Shown here piece after piece: positions 33,369-41,066 of a DNA stretch of 64,000 nt. A model generated the notes under the pieces. It was not told the origin of the DNA. It ran no database searches and saw nothing but the letters and a program-made list of their open reading frames with translations. The DNA lies in assembly GCA_051747385.1 (NCBI GenBank), contig JBNJGB010000014.1:62001-126000 (forward strand), in the 5' to 3' direction. Every line of letters begins with the position of its first letter. The first letter of the stretch is position 1. The translations under genes and the position numbers were made by a program. Source of the stretch: JBNJGB01 sp051747385 (GTDB lineage Bacteria; Myxococcota_A; UBA9042; PHBI01; JACKFB01).

Positions 33369-34007
33369 ATGGCACTGCGTCTCGGCGACACGGCCCCCGA
33401 CTTCACCCAGGACTCGTCGGAGGGCGAGCTGAGCTTCTACGACTGGGCCGGCGACGGCTGGGTCGTCTTCTTCTCGCACCCCGCCGACTACACGCCGGTC
33501 TGCACGACCGAACTGGGCGCCGCGTCCCGGCGGAAGCCGGAGTTCGACGAGCGCAACGCCAAGCTGCTGGGCCTGTCCGTCGACCCGGCCTCCTCCCACG
33601 AGGGCTGGATCCGCGACATCGAGGACACCCAGGACACGAAGATGAGCTTCCCGATCATCGCCGACGCCGACCGCAAGGTCTCGAACCTCTACGGCATGAT
33701 CCACCCGAACGCGTCGGACACGCTCACGGTCCGCTCGGTGTTCTTCATCGACCCGGACAGGAAGGTGCGGGCCACCCTCACCTACCCGGCCTCCACGGGC
33801 CGCAACTTCGACGAGCTCGTGCGGGTGCTGGACTCGCTCCAGCTCACGGACCGCTTCGAGGTGGCCACCCCGGCCGACTGGGCCGCCGGCGACGACGTCG
33901 TGATCGCCCCGTCCATCACGGACGAGGCGGAGCTCGCGCGGAAGTTCCCCAAGGGCTACGAGGAGGTCCGCCCCTACCTCCGCATCACGCCGCAGCCGGG
34001 CGACTGA
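33369..34007 (+). CDS. 1-Cys peroxiredoxin (Prx6 type)
   Basis: 212 residues from ATG 33369 (GAGGAGGATCC upstream). The active site is PADYTPVCTTELGA with peroxidatic Cys45; there is no resolving Cys, as in Prx6-type enzymes. Other marks are LSVDPASSHEGWIRDIE, FPIIADADRKVSNLYGM, RSVFFIDPDRKVR and the extended C-terminal dimer arm DVVIAPSITDEAE. It reduces hydroperoxides with an external thiol. Together with the selenoprotein at 6.4 kb, the di-heme peroxidase at 42 kb and YaaA at 46 kb, the window has several peroxide-defence genes, though they are not in one operon. Confidence 0.95.
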   Translation: MALRLGDTAPDFTQDSSEGELSFYDWAGDGWVVFFSHPADYTPVCTTELGAASRRKPEFDERNAKLLGLSVDPASSHEGWIRDIEDTQDTKMSFPIIADADRKVSNLYGMIHPNASDTLTVRSVFFIDPDRKVRATLTYPASTGRNFDELVRVLDSLQLTDRFEVATPADWAAGDDVVIAPSITDEAELARKFPKGYEEVRPYLRITPQPGD

Positions 34008-34115
34008 TCGCCTGCCGGGGTCCCTCCGGGACCGGGGTGCGCCCCGGATCTGCTCCACGTGAAGGACAGCAGCGCGTGCGCCAGGCTCGAGACGTGGCTC
34101 GGCAGGGCCTGACCC

Positions 34116-34523
34116 TCACGGGCGCAGCCGGGCCACGGCCTCCTGGAGCATGGCCGGATCGTGGGTCATCGCCGAGCGCCGACGGATGCGGCCCAGCAGC
34201 GGCGCCCGCGCGGCGTCGACGTAGCGCTCCAGCGCCGCGCGCTGCTCCACGTCGAGGCACACCTCCAGGACCACCAGGTAGCGATACTCCGCGTCGGCCG
34301 GGACGAGGACGTCCTCGCGCACGTCCACGACGCGTGCGGACAGGTCGAGCATCCGCGTCTCCGTCGCCGTGAGCGGATAGAGGGTCACGGGGCTCCCGGC
34401 GTGATACTGCACGCCGACGTCGATGAGGAGCCGATCGCGCTCCATCCGCAGGGCGCGCCCGAGGTTCAGGCTCTCGCCGTCGTCCACCAGGATCCGAAGC
34501 CTGCGTCGCCGTCCCATCGCCAT
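34116..34523 (-). CDS. Small PilZ-like protein (tentative)
   Basis: 135 residues. I choose ATG 34523 (MAMGRRRRLRIL), six bases after GGGGG; ATG 34529 and 34517 are alternatives. The pattern of LRILVDDGESLNLGRAL, DRLLIDVGVQYHAGSPVTL and MLDLSARVVDVREDV resembles a PilZ barrel, but the RxxxR and DxSxxG motifs are not clear, so c-di-GMP binding is doubtful. The C-terminal 60 residues are helical (VEQRAALERYVDAAR). It converges on the peroxiredoxin gene, and HU lies upstream on the same strand. Confidence 0.55.
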   Translation of the reverse strand: MAMGRRRRLRILVDDGESLNLGRALRMERDRLLIDVGVQYHAGSPVTLYPLTATETRMLDLSARVVDVREDVLVPADAEYRYLVVLEVCLDVEQRAALERYVDAARAPLLGRIRRRSAMTHDPAMLQEAVARLRP

Positions 34524-34623
34524 CCTCATCCCCCTGTCACGCCTCGAGGTTCGAGTCGTCCATGGTGGGGGACGCGGCGCGGCTGGCAAGAAAGACGATC
34601 CGCCGGTGGACGCCGTGCCGCTC

Positions 34624-34653
34624 GGGCCGCGCGGGGCAGGCCCCGCGCGGCCC
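34624..34653 (-). terminator. Very strong hairpin after the HU gene
   Basis: A perfect 13-bp inverted repeat, GGGCCGCGCGGGG (34624-34636) / CCCCGCGCGGCCC (34641-34653), with a 4-base loop lies 5 bases past the HU stop. There is no U-tract, so it may protect the mRNA 3' end or act as a factor-assisted terminator. Confidence 0.5.
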
Positions 34654-34658
34654 CATCG

Positions 34659-34946
34659 TCAGCCGTTGACGGCCTTCTTGAGGACGGCCCCGGCCTTGAA
34701 GCGCACGCCGGTGCTCGCCGGGATCTGGATCGGCTTTCCCGTCTGCGGGTTCCGGCCGGTCCGCGCGGCGCGCTTCGACGTGTCGAAGGTGCCGAACCCT
34801 GTGAGGGTCACCTTCTTGCCATCCTGCAGGGCGCCCTGGATGGCGTCCGTCATGGCGTCGAGGGCCTCCCCGGCCTGCTTCCGGGTGATCTCCGCCTGCT
34901 CGGCGATCTCGGCGATCAGCTCCGCCTTGGTCATGGACTCGGCCAT
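34659..34946 (-). CDS. hup: HU-family histone-like DNA-binding protein
   Basis: 95 residues, standard HU size. The dimer helices MTKAELIAEIAEQAEITRKQ and DAIQGALQDGKKVTLTGFGT are followed by the DNA-binding arm RTGRNPQTGKPIQIPAS with the intercalating Pro, then GVRFKAGAVLKKAV. The start ATG 34946 follows GGGAGGAG. It bends and compacts DNA. It is monocistronic and is followed by a strong hairpin. Confidence 0.97.
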   Translation of the reverse strand: MAESMTKAELIAEIAEQAEITRKQAGEALDAMTDAIQGALQDGKKVTLTGFGTFDTSKRAARTGRNPQTGKPIQIPASTGVRFKAGAVLKKAVNG

Positions 34947-35081
34947 GGCACTCCTCCCGTGTCGTGTGGGTTGTGCCGGGTAGCCTAGCGCAACGACACG
35001 CTTCGTCCACCCCCATGCGAAGCTTCTTGGTGGTTGCGCCGCAGCGCGCGGCGCCCCGGGACGCCCCCGGCTCCCACCGTC

Positions 35082-35834
35082 TCAGTGCCGCCGCTCGCTG
35101 AAGGGGGGCAGATCGTCGGAGGCCAGGATCCGCGACACCTCGGCCGCCGGCTCGCCGGGCTCGAGGAGCTGGCCCGTCTCGTGCAGCTCGACGAACTTGG
35201 CGCGGCGCGGAAAGCGCGATGCGTCGGTGGCGCGGATCCGCTCCTGCATCCCGGTCGCCACGACGCCCGGGGCGAAGTCCACCACGGCCACGTCGCGGCC
35301 CTCCAGATCCGGGACCTCCTCCAGCTCGGCGCCGAGGACCATGCCGGCCATGCGGAGCGCCGCCTTCGTCGAGCAGTAGGCGGACCACCCCGGGTACGCG
35401 GACGTGGAGGCGCCCGACCCGATGTTCACGATCCGCAGGGGCACGTCGGAGGCGCGGCGGACCAGCAGGCCCATGAGCCAGACGGGTGCCGCCACGTTCA
35501 CGGTGAGGGCCCGAATGAGGTCGTCCGGTCCGAGGTCGGGGGTCGGCGCGATCGGGGCGAGCACGCCTGCGTTGTTCACCAGGCCGAGCCGCTCGGGCTC
35601 CACCCGGCCCATGAGATCGTCCACGGCCTCCTCGAAGCGCTCGGCGGCGGCGGCCGGCTCGGAGAGATCGGCGATCACGTGGGAGTAGCCGTCCCGGCAC
35701 AGCTCTCCGGGTGCCTCGCTGCGCGCGGATCCCAGCACGGACCATCCCTCGTCGAGCAAGGTGCGGGCGACGGCGAGGCCCAGCCCGCGGCTGGTGCCGG
35801 TGACGATTGCGAGTCGGCTCGGTGTTCGGGTCAC
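35082..35834 (-). CDS. Short-chain dehydrogenase/reductase (SDR)
   Basis: 250 residues from GTG 35834, chosen because AGGAGG lies seven bases upstream. Rossmann motif VTGTSRGLGLAVA (TGxxxGxG), NNAGVLAPIAP, the catalytic Ser in IVNIGSGAS, and YxxxK present as YCSTKAALR; then DFAPGVVATGM. The N-terminal pattern resembles classical SDRs such as sepiapterin or benzil reductases, which share the short GTSRGLG loop and VEP(E)RLGLVNNAG style. The substrate is unknown. It is divergent from the lipid-kinase-like gene. Confidence 0.92.
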   Translation of the reverse strand: MTRTPSRLAIVTGTSRGLGLAVARTLLDEGWSVLGSARSEAPGELCRDGYSHVIADLSEPAAAAERFEEAVDDLMGRVEPERLGLVNNAGVLAPIAPTPDLGPDDLIRALTVNVAAPVWLMGLLVRRASDVPLRIVNIGSGASTSAYPGWSAYCSTKAALRMAGMVLGAELEEVPDLEGRDVAVVDFAPGVVATGMQERIRATDASRFPRRAKFVELHETGQLLEPGEPAAEVSRILASDDLPPFSERRH

Positions 35835-35955
35835 GGGTTCCTCCTGTCGGTGGGGCGCCACCATACCGGTTCACCGGGCAGCCTACCGGACTCTCGACCC
35901 GCGACCCCACCCCGGCTATCCTGGCGCCGGCTGCGCGACCGTTGGAGGGGACGAC

Positions 35956-36924
35956 ATGGCCAAGGAGATCGTCGAGCTCACGGCGTCGCTGTACGACTTC
36001 ATGTTGACGTCGGAGCCGCTGCTGCCCTCGCCGTCGCCGCGGGACCGGGCGCGCGAGGCCGCGGATCAGCTCCTCGAGCAGGCCCAGCACCTCGCCCACC
36101 GCTTCGCCGAGGCCCGCGCCAGGGCTGGCGAGCGGGTGGCCCACACCGTGGAGGAGGCCTCCGGGAACCTCCGCGCCCTGTCGGCGGAGCTCGCCTCCCG
36201 CCGGCCGAGCCAGGACCAGGTCAAGGACCTCTGGCTCGCCCTGGGCCAGAACTACGAAGCCCTGTTCGCCTATGTGCGCGAGCTCCGGATGCCCGTGCCG
36301 CGCGAGATGCGTCTGGGGCACGTGAAGCCCCGGAACCTCACCCGGAACGTCTTCCACGCGAGCTGCGGACTCACGGGCGTCCTCTGCTACGAGTTCTTCT
36401 TCTCCCGGACCACCACGCTCGTTGTGGGCGGCGCGGTCCTGGCCGCGTTCGTCCTCCTCGACATCATCCGGCGCGTCGTCCCCGGCGCGAACGACGGGAT
36501 CGTCTTCCGGCTGTTCGGCAAGATCTCCCGCCCGGGCGAGGCGTACCGGGTCCCGGCCGCCACCTGGATGATGGCGGCGCTCTGGATCGGCGTCCTGGTG
36601 CTCCCGAAGCACGCCATCGAGCTCGGATGCCTCGCCCTGGCCTTCGGCGATCCCGTGGCCTCTCTCGTCGGAAAGCGCTGGGGCACGCGCCGCCTCATCA
36701 ACGACAAGAGCGTCGCCGGCTCGACCGCCTTCTTCGTGACGGCGCTCGCCGTGTCCCTCCTGTGGCTCCTGGCCGTGGTCCCCGGCGTCGGCGGTGTCGC
36801 CGCCCTGGGGATCGCCGCAGCCGTCGCCGCGGTGGGAGCCGGCACGGAGCTGTTCAGCGGCCGGCTGGACGACAACTTCACGATCCCCCTGGTCGCCGGG
36901 CTGGCCGCCGCCGTCCTCCTCTGA
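35956..36924 (+). CDS. CTP-dependent lipid kinase-like membrane protein (dolichol/phytol kinase, SEC59/VTE5-DGK1 family)
   Basis: 322 residues from ATG 35956 (GGAGGGGA upstream). The first 110 residues are soluble helices with coiled-coil character (REAADQLLEQAQHLAHRF). The membrane part carries the cytidylyltransferase-like signature LAFGDPVASLVGKRWGTR and KSVAGSTAFF, then FSGRLDDNFTIPL, which matches CTP-dependent polyprenol/diacylglycerol kinases. About seven membrane segments. It probably phosphorylates a lipid alcohol using CTP; the acceptor is unknown. The next gene, an MscS homologue, follows after 71 bases on the same strand. Confidence 0.8.
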   Translation: MAKEIVELTASLYDFMLTSEPLLPSPSPRDRAREAADQLLEQAQHLAHRFAEARARAGERVAHTVEEASGNLRALSAELASRRPSQDQVKDLWLALGQNYEALFAYVRELRMPVPREMRLGHVKPRNLTRNVFHASCGLTGVLCYEFFFSRTTTLVVGGAVLAAFVLLDIIRRVVPGANDGIVFRLFGKISRPGEAYRVPAATWMMAALWIGVLVLPKHAIELGCLALAFGDPVASLVGKRWGTRRLINDKSVAGSTAFFVTALAVSLLWLLAVVPGVGGVAALGIAAAVAAVGAGTELFSGRLDDNFTIPLVAGLAAAVLL

Positions 36925-36995
36925 CGGTCGCCCCGCGACGCCCCGCTCCGGAGCCCCTATAATCGCCGGGGCCATCGGACAGAGGGGAGGCGTGC

Positions 36996-38093
36996 GTGGA
37001 CGACTGGTGGTTGATCCGGACGGCCGAGCAGCTCCTGCAGCGCAAGTGGCAAGGCAACCCCGTGCTCGACTGGGCGCTCGCCCTGGCCGTGTTCCTCGTC
37101 GGAGCGGTCGTGCTGCGCCTCCTGGGCGGCCTCGTGATCCGGCGGTTGGAGCGCGTCGCCAGCCACACGAGCACGGACGTCGACGACGCCTTCGTGTACG
37201 CGCTCCAACGGACCCGGTGGTTCTTCTGGGCCGCGCTGTCGCTCCTGCTGGCCCTGATCCCCCTGGACCTGCCGGCGCCGGTGGTCGGGACGATCCGCAC
37301 GATCGTGGTGGTCGTGGCGCTGTTCCAGGCCGGCTTCTGGGCGAGCGGCCTCATCCGCTACCAGACGCGGCGCTACGTGCGCTCACGCGGCGAGACCCAC
37401 CCGGGGAGCCTCACGGGCGTGAACATGGTCTCCCTGGCCGTTCGAGTGGTGGCCTGGGCCATCCTGCTGCTCGTCGCCCTGGCCAACATGGGGGTGAACA
37501 TCACGGCCCTGATCGCGGGGCTGGGCGTCGGCGGCATCGCCATCGCCCTGGCGGTCCAGAGCATCCTGGGCGATCTCTTCGCCTCGGTGTCCATCCTCCT
37601 CGACAAGCCCTTCGTCGTCGGCGAGTTCATCATCGTCGGCGAGTTCCTGGGTACGGTGGAGAAGGTGGGCGTCAAGACGACCCACATCCGGAGCCTGAAC
37701 GGCGAGCTGCTGGTGTTCTCCAACGCCGACCTCCTCCAGAGCCGCATCCGGAACTACGCGCGCATGGCCGAGCGCCGCTCCCTGTTCCACTTCGCCATCC
37801 CGTACGGGACGGACCACGACAAGGTCGCGCGAGTGCCCGGGATGGTCCGGGAGATCGTGGAGGAGATCGACGGCACCCGCTTCGATCGCACCCACCTCAA
37901 GGAGTTCGGTGACTACGCCCTGGTCTTCGAGGCGGTCTACTTCCTGCTCGACCCCGACTACGCCCACTACATGGACGTCCAGCAGCGGGTGAACCTGGAG
38001 ATCCTCCGGCGCTTCCAGGCCGAGGGCATCCGCATGGCCTGGCCGGCGCGCGAGATCGTCCTGCACCAGGCGGCCCCCGCCGAGGCGCAGTAG
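36996..38093 (+). CDS. MscS-family mechanosensitive channel
   Basis: 365 residues from GTG 36996, with GAGGGGAGG spaced well upstream. Four to five membrane helices precede the pore-lining TM3, ALIAGLGVGGIAIALAVQSI, followed by LGDLFASVSILLDKPFVVGE, the MscS beta-domain motif. The cytoplasmic cage follows (VGVKTTHIRSLNGELLVFSN, HFAIPYGTDHDKV). It opens under membrane tension to release solutes. It is longer at the N-terminus than E. coli MscS. The MITE-like element begins at the base following its stop codon. Confidence 0.94.
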   Translation: MDDWWLIRTAEQLLQRKWQGNPVLDWALALAVFLVGAVVLRLLGGLVIRRLERVASHTSTDVDDAFVYALQRTRWFFWAALSLLLALIPLDLPAPVVGTIRTIVVVVALFQAGFWASGLIRYQTRRYVRSRGETHPGSLTGVNMVSLAVRVVAWAILLLVALANMGVNITALIAGLGVGGIAIALAVQSILGDLFASVSILLDKPFVVGEFIIVGEFLGTVEKVGVKTTHIRSLNGELLVFSNADLLQSRIRNYARMAERRSLFHFAIPYGTDHDKVARVPGMVREIVEEIDGTRFDRTHLKEFGDYALVFEAVYFLLDPDYAHYMDVQQRVNLEILRRFQAEGIRMAWPAREIVLHQAAPAEAQ

Positions 38094-38350
38094 GACCGCC
38101 GTCCCCGGCTCACAGTTCGTCACATGTCGCAAGACGAAGGGCTCGCGCAAAGACGCGAAGACGCAAAGGAGAACGGCATGCTTCGGCCCGGCGTGCTCGC
38201 TGTTCGCCCGCCGGTGACCCGACAGTCTCAGCCGAACCTGTGTGCAAGCGGTTCGCTGGCCTTTGCGTCTCGGCGGCTTGGCGCGCGACTCTTCTCCGCG
38301 AGACCGCAGCACCCCGAGATGTGTAGGACTGTGAGCCGTCCCCGGCGGTC
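38094..38350. mobile_element. MITE-like element, copy A (257 bp)
   Basis: Terminal inverted repeats: the left end reads GACCGCCG...GGCTCACAGT and the right end is its complement. The six bases between these blocks are themselves inverted (TCCCCG on one side, GGGACG on the other). A subterminal core, GCGCAAAGACGCGAAGACGC (about 38137-38156), is partly complementary to CTTTGCGTCTCGGCGGCTTG near 38260, so the whole unit can fold. It has no coding capacity. It abuts the MscS stop codon directly. A second copy is at 61793-62047. Confidence 0.8.
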
Positions 38351-38435
38351 AGTTGCCCGAGCCCCCCGGAAGGGACTCCAGGGGTTGCCCGAATCAAGAG
38401 GGGAGCCGGCGGCCCCGCCGGCGTTCCGGCGCGAC

Positions 38436-38470
38436 AAAGAAAAGCCCCCCGAGAGCGGTTCCCGGGGGGC
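38436..38470 (-). terminator. Rho-independent terminator of the 38496-39476 gene
   Basis: On the minus strand GCCCCCCG (38470-38463) pairs with CGGGGGGC (38451-38444) around an 11-base loop, then TTTTCTTT follows. It lies 25 bases past the gene stop. Confidence 0.85.
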
Positions 38471-38495
38471 CTGGTCGTGCGCGCCGCTGCGGCGA

Positions 38496-39476
38496 TCAGC
38501 CGGCGGTGCGGTGCTCCTGGAGCCTCGTCTTCGCCTTGGGCCGCATGGTCACGCGGACGAAGTCGTAGATGTCCACCAGGTCGCGGGGTACGAGGCCGGC
38601 GCGCTGCAGGGCGCGGGTGACGTCGTGGGCCATCTCCTGGTAGACGGTGTACAGCTTGCCACTCGGGCGGCTGCCGTACCTGGACTTCGGCTTGAACCAC
38701 TTGGCCTGGCGCCGGAAGCTGCTGGGCCGGACGCAGATGTGCTCGTCCGGATGCACCAGGGACTGCACGGCGGTGGCGAGCTGCCACGTGGGGCCGTCCC
38801 CGTCGGCCGGCATGAGCGTCTCGACATAGCGGTCGAAGCGCGCGGCGTAGTCCTCGTCGTGGTTGTAGAGGACGTCACGCAAGGCCTCGCTGAAGGACGC
38901 CAGGTCCTCCTCGCTCATCCCCTCGAGGGGCTTCAGGTCGGCGGACGGGCGCGTGAGGTCGGTCCGCTTCAGCACGTCCCTGACGCGGTCGCGGATCTCC
39001 TCGTGCTCGCCCTCCCCCATGAGGCGCTCGAGCTCCTCCTCGGACAGGTCCTGCCGGGTCTGCTCGATGGCCGCATCGCGGTGGCGCTTGAGCCGTCGGC
39101 CCTCGCCCTCGCCGCGGACCTCCCTGGCCCACGTCTCGTCCTGGAAGCCCTCCGGATACTCCAGCTTGAAGACCGTGACCTGGTCGTCGAAGGTCATGAC
39201 CTTGGAGCGATCCAGGCCGGCCTCCTGCAGCATGTCACGCCGGGCGCGGGAGACGCCGAGCTGCCGCTGCAGGCGCGCGAGCACCTCCGCGGACTCCTCC
39301 GGCGGATCCTCCACCTTCTCGAGGAGGTTGTAGAACCCCTCGGCGAACGTCCGAAGCCGACCGTCCTCGAACTGGTAGCGGCGGCGGTTGCGCCCCTCCC
39401 ATGCGAGGATGGCGAGGCCCCAGTCCTTTCGCTTGCGGTGCCTGTAGAGGGTCATCGGGTTGCCGGCGGTGCTCAT
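38496..39476 (-). CDS. Conserved-looking hypothetical protein, highly charged
   Basis: 326 residues with no signal or membrane segment. It opens TLYRHRKRKDWGLAILAWEG and RRRYQFEDGRLRTFAEGFYN, suggesting a small beta-barrel-like N-terminal domain. The middle is strongly helical and charged (RLQRQLGVSRARRDMLQEAG, GEGEGRRLKRHRDAAIEQTR, EEELERLMGEGEHEEIRD). The C-terminal third is more conserved in feel (DEHICVRPSSFRRQAKWFKP, YTVYQEMAHDVTRALQRAGL, LVDIYDFVRVTMRP). Nucleic-acid or nucleotide association is possible. I do not recognise a family. It is followed by a canonical terminator and preceded by a small gene on the same strand. Confidence 0.75.
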   Translation of the reverse strand: MSTAGNPMTLYRHRKRKDWGLAILAWEGRNRRRYQFEDGRLRTFAEGFYNLLEKVEDPPEESAEVLARLQRQLGVSRARRDMLQEAGLDRSKVMTFDDQVTVFKLEYPEGFQDETWAREVRGEGEGRRLKRHRDAAIEQTRQDLSEEELERLMGEGEHEEIRDRVRDVLKRTDLTRPSADLKPLEGMSEEDLASFSEALRDVLYNHDEDYAARFDRYVETLMPADGDGPTWQLATAVQSLVHPDEHICVRPSSFRRQAKWFKPKSRYGSRPSGKLYTVYQEMAHDVTRALQRAGLVPRDLVDIYDFVRVTMRPKAKTRLQEHRTAG

Positions 39477-39545
39477 GCGGTCTCCTGGTCCTGAATCGTT
39501 GCCACAGGGGGTGCGAAGCCGAGGAGCCCGAAGGCTCCCCCAGGA

Positions 39546-39577
39546 CCCGGGGGGCGCCTCGCGCGACGCCCCCCGGG
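39546..39577 (-). terminator. GC-rich hairpin after the 68-residue gene
   Basis: An 11-bp perfect inverted repeat CCCGGGGGGCG (39546-39556) / CGCCCCCCGGG (39567-39577) lies 10 bases past the 39587 stop. A second small hairpin (GGAGCC/GGCTCC, about 39524-39539) follows. There is no U-tract, so this may be partial termination or processing between the two minus-strand genes. Confidence 0.5.
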
Positions 39578-39586
39578 GTCAGCGTG

Positions 39587-39793
39587 TCAGTTCTTGCGCC
39601 GCTGGCGACTCCGGGTCTCGAAGACGTAGTACTCGAGCTCGCCGTTGCGGTAGACCATCCACTCGCGGCCCGTGTCGTCCTCGATGTTGATCTTCCCGCG
39701 CTTCTCCTCGCTGATCTCCTTGGCGGCATCGATGGCGTCCGAGCGCTGCTCGAACTCGTCATGGATCCGCTCACCAACGCTGACTGTGTACAT
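39587..39793 (-). CDS. 68-residue charged protein, DUF2188-like (tentative)
   Basis: It starts at ATG 39793 behind GAGAGGAG. Sequence features: MYTVSVGERIHDEFEQRSDA, a helix DAIDAAKEISEEKRG, then strands KINIEDDTGREWMVYRNGEL and EYYVFETRSRQRR. The pattern helix plus DxxGxxWxVxxxG recalls DUF2188-type small domains. It is cytoplasmic. It lies upstream of the 38496-39476 gene on the same strand with hairpins between. The 5' leader shares the string ACCCACACGA with the HU leader. Confidence 0.65.
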   Translation of the reverse strand: MYTVSVGERIHDEFEQRSDAIDAAKEISEEKRGKINIEDDTGREWMVYRNGELEYYVFETRSRQRRKN

Positions 39794-40235
39794 TCACGCT
39801 CCTCTCGTGTGGGTTCGTGCAAGCGGCGCCGGGTGCGAGCGGGACCGTCGCTCGCGTCGGACACCTTCGGGGGCACCTCGCGGGCGGTCGTCGCGACCTG
39901 CGCGCGCTGACTTTCCGCCTGATGGGGAGGGCACCCTCGAAACGACGGGCTACCGCAGCAAGCCAACCTCGCGGCAGGCACGACTCCAAAGCCAAGCGTC
40001 ATGGGCGCGGGCCCCAGAGGTGCGGTGCGACAAGTCGCTTCTCGATGCCTGCTCCACCCAGGCACTATTGACCGATGAGTAACATCCGACACCTGCAGAC
40101 GCAAGTCAGCGTCCGCGCGGCGGAATCCTCCCGCCGGCGCCTCCGCGGTCGTCAGAGGCGGCGTCGCGTTTCAACATAGGCACGATCGCGCCGCAGACAA
40201 GCCACCCCTCCTTGGGCACGACCCCGGGAGGCGCT
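39794..40235. other. 442-bp intergenic region, nothing identified
   Basis: This is the divergent promoter region between the 68-residue gene and the PilZ-like gene. It is less GC-rich than the genes. No credible coding frame, repeat or tRNA was seen. Promoters for both flanking genes must lie here, but no convincing -35/-10 pair stands out. Confidence 0.4.
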
Positions 40236-41060
40236 ATGCTCCCGCGCGTGGATGACCCCTGCTACGAGGTGGATCTCAGCGACCGCGATCGGCTGCGGCA
40301 CGCCCGCGCCCACAACCTCGCCGCGGGCGGACTGCGCGTGGTCGCCTCGGACGATCCGCCCCTGCTGTCCACCGTGCGGGTTCGCGTCCGCCTCCCCCGG
40401 GGCGAGGACACGACCCTCGACGGTCGCGTCGTGAACCGCGCTCCGGCCGGCGACGGGTTCTTCGTGCACTTCGAGCCGGGGAGCGGGCTGGACGGCCTGC
40501 TCGGCGCCATCGACCGGGCCCTCGAGGCTCCAGAGCACCCGGGCGGGGACGACGGCGACGGGGAGGAGACACGTGACGGACGGCCCCCGCCCCTGTCCGC
40601 CGCCTCCACCCACACGGCGGCCTGGGAGTTGATCGATCCCGCCAGCCACGTCCCCCTCCACAAGCAGGTGTCCGACCTGCCGGTGAACGACCGCATCCGC
40701 CTGGCCCGGCGAGCGAACCGCCCGGTGCGCCGCCTGCTGGCGCGCGACATCGAAAAGCGCGTGCACCTGGGCGTGGTGAAGAACCCCAAGGTCAAGCTCG
40801 ACGAGATCGCCGAGTTCTCCAGGATGGCCGGCCTGTCCGCGGTGGCCCTGGAGTGGCTGGCGAGCCAGGGACGCTACACCCGCCGGCGGGACATCCTCAT
40901 GAACCTGGTGCTCAACCCGTCGACGCCTGGCAGGACCGCGCGCAAGCTCCTGGACCGCCTCAACCAGCGGGAGCTGATCCGCGTGCTGCGCTCGCCGCGC
41001 GCCAAGGAGCCCATCAAGCGGGAGGTCAAGCGACGCCTGATGAAGGCCGGCGTCATCTGA
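40236..41060 (+). CDS. PilZ-like domain protein with C-terminal HEAT-like helical repeats
   Basis: 274 residues from ATG 40236 (GGGAGG upstream). The N-terminal 100 residues read as a PilZ-type barrel: RLRHARAHNLAAGGLRVVAS, VRVRVRLPRGEDTTLDGRVV, DGFFVHFEPGSG. After a loop, the C-terminal 140 residues are Arg-rich helices (RLARRANRPVRRLLARDIEK, VHLGVVKNPKVKLDEIAEFS, RRDILMNLVLNPSTPGRTAR), which resemble the HEAT-variant repeats often found with PilZ in Myxococcota. It is a candidate c-di-GMP effector for the GGDEF-EAL protein at 28 kb, though the RxxxR motif is weak. Confidence 0.7.
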   Translation: MLPRVDDPCYEVDLSDRDRLRHARAHNLAAGGLRVVASDDPPLLSTVRVRVRLPRGEDTTLDGRVVNRAPAGDGFFVHFEPGSGLDGLLGAIDRALEAPEHPGGDDGDGEETRDGRPPPLSAASTHTAAWELIDPASHVPLHKQVSDLPVNDRIRLARRANRPVRRLLARDIEKRVHLGVVKNPKVKLDEIAEFSRMAGLSAVALEWLASQGRYTRRRDILMNLVLNPSTPGRTARKLLDRLNQRELIRVLRSPRAKEPIKREVKRRLMKAGVI

Positions 41061-41066
41061 TCGGGA

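Noticed and set aside
34535..34560. tRNA-like T-loop string GGTTCGAGTC
   Set aside because: The flanking bases cannot form a T stem, and no acceptor, D or anticodon arm is present.
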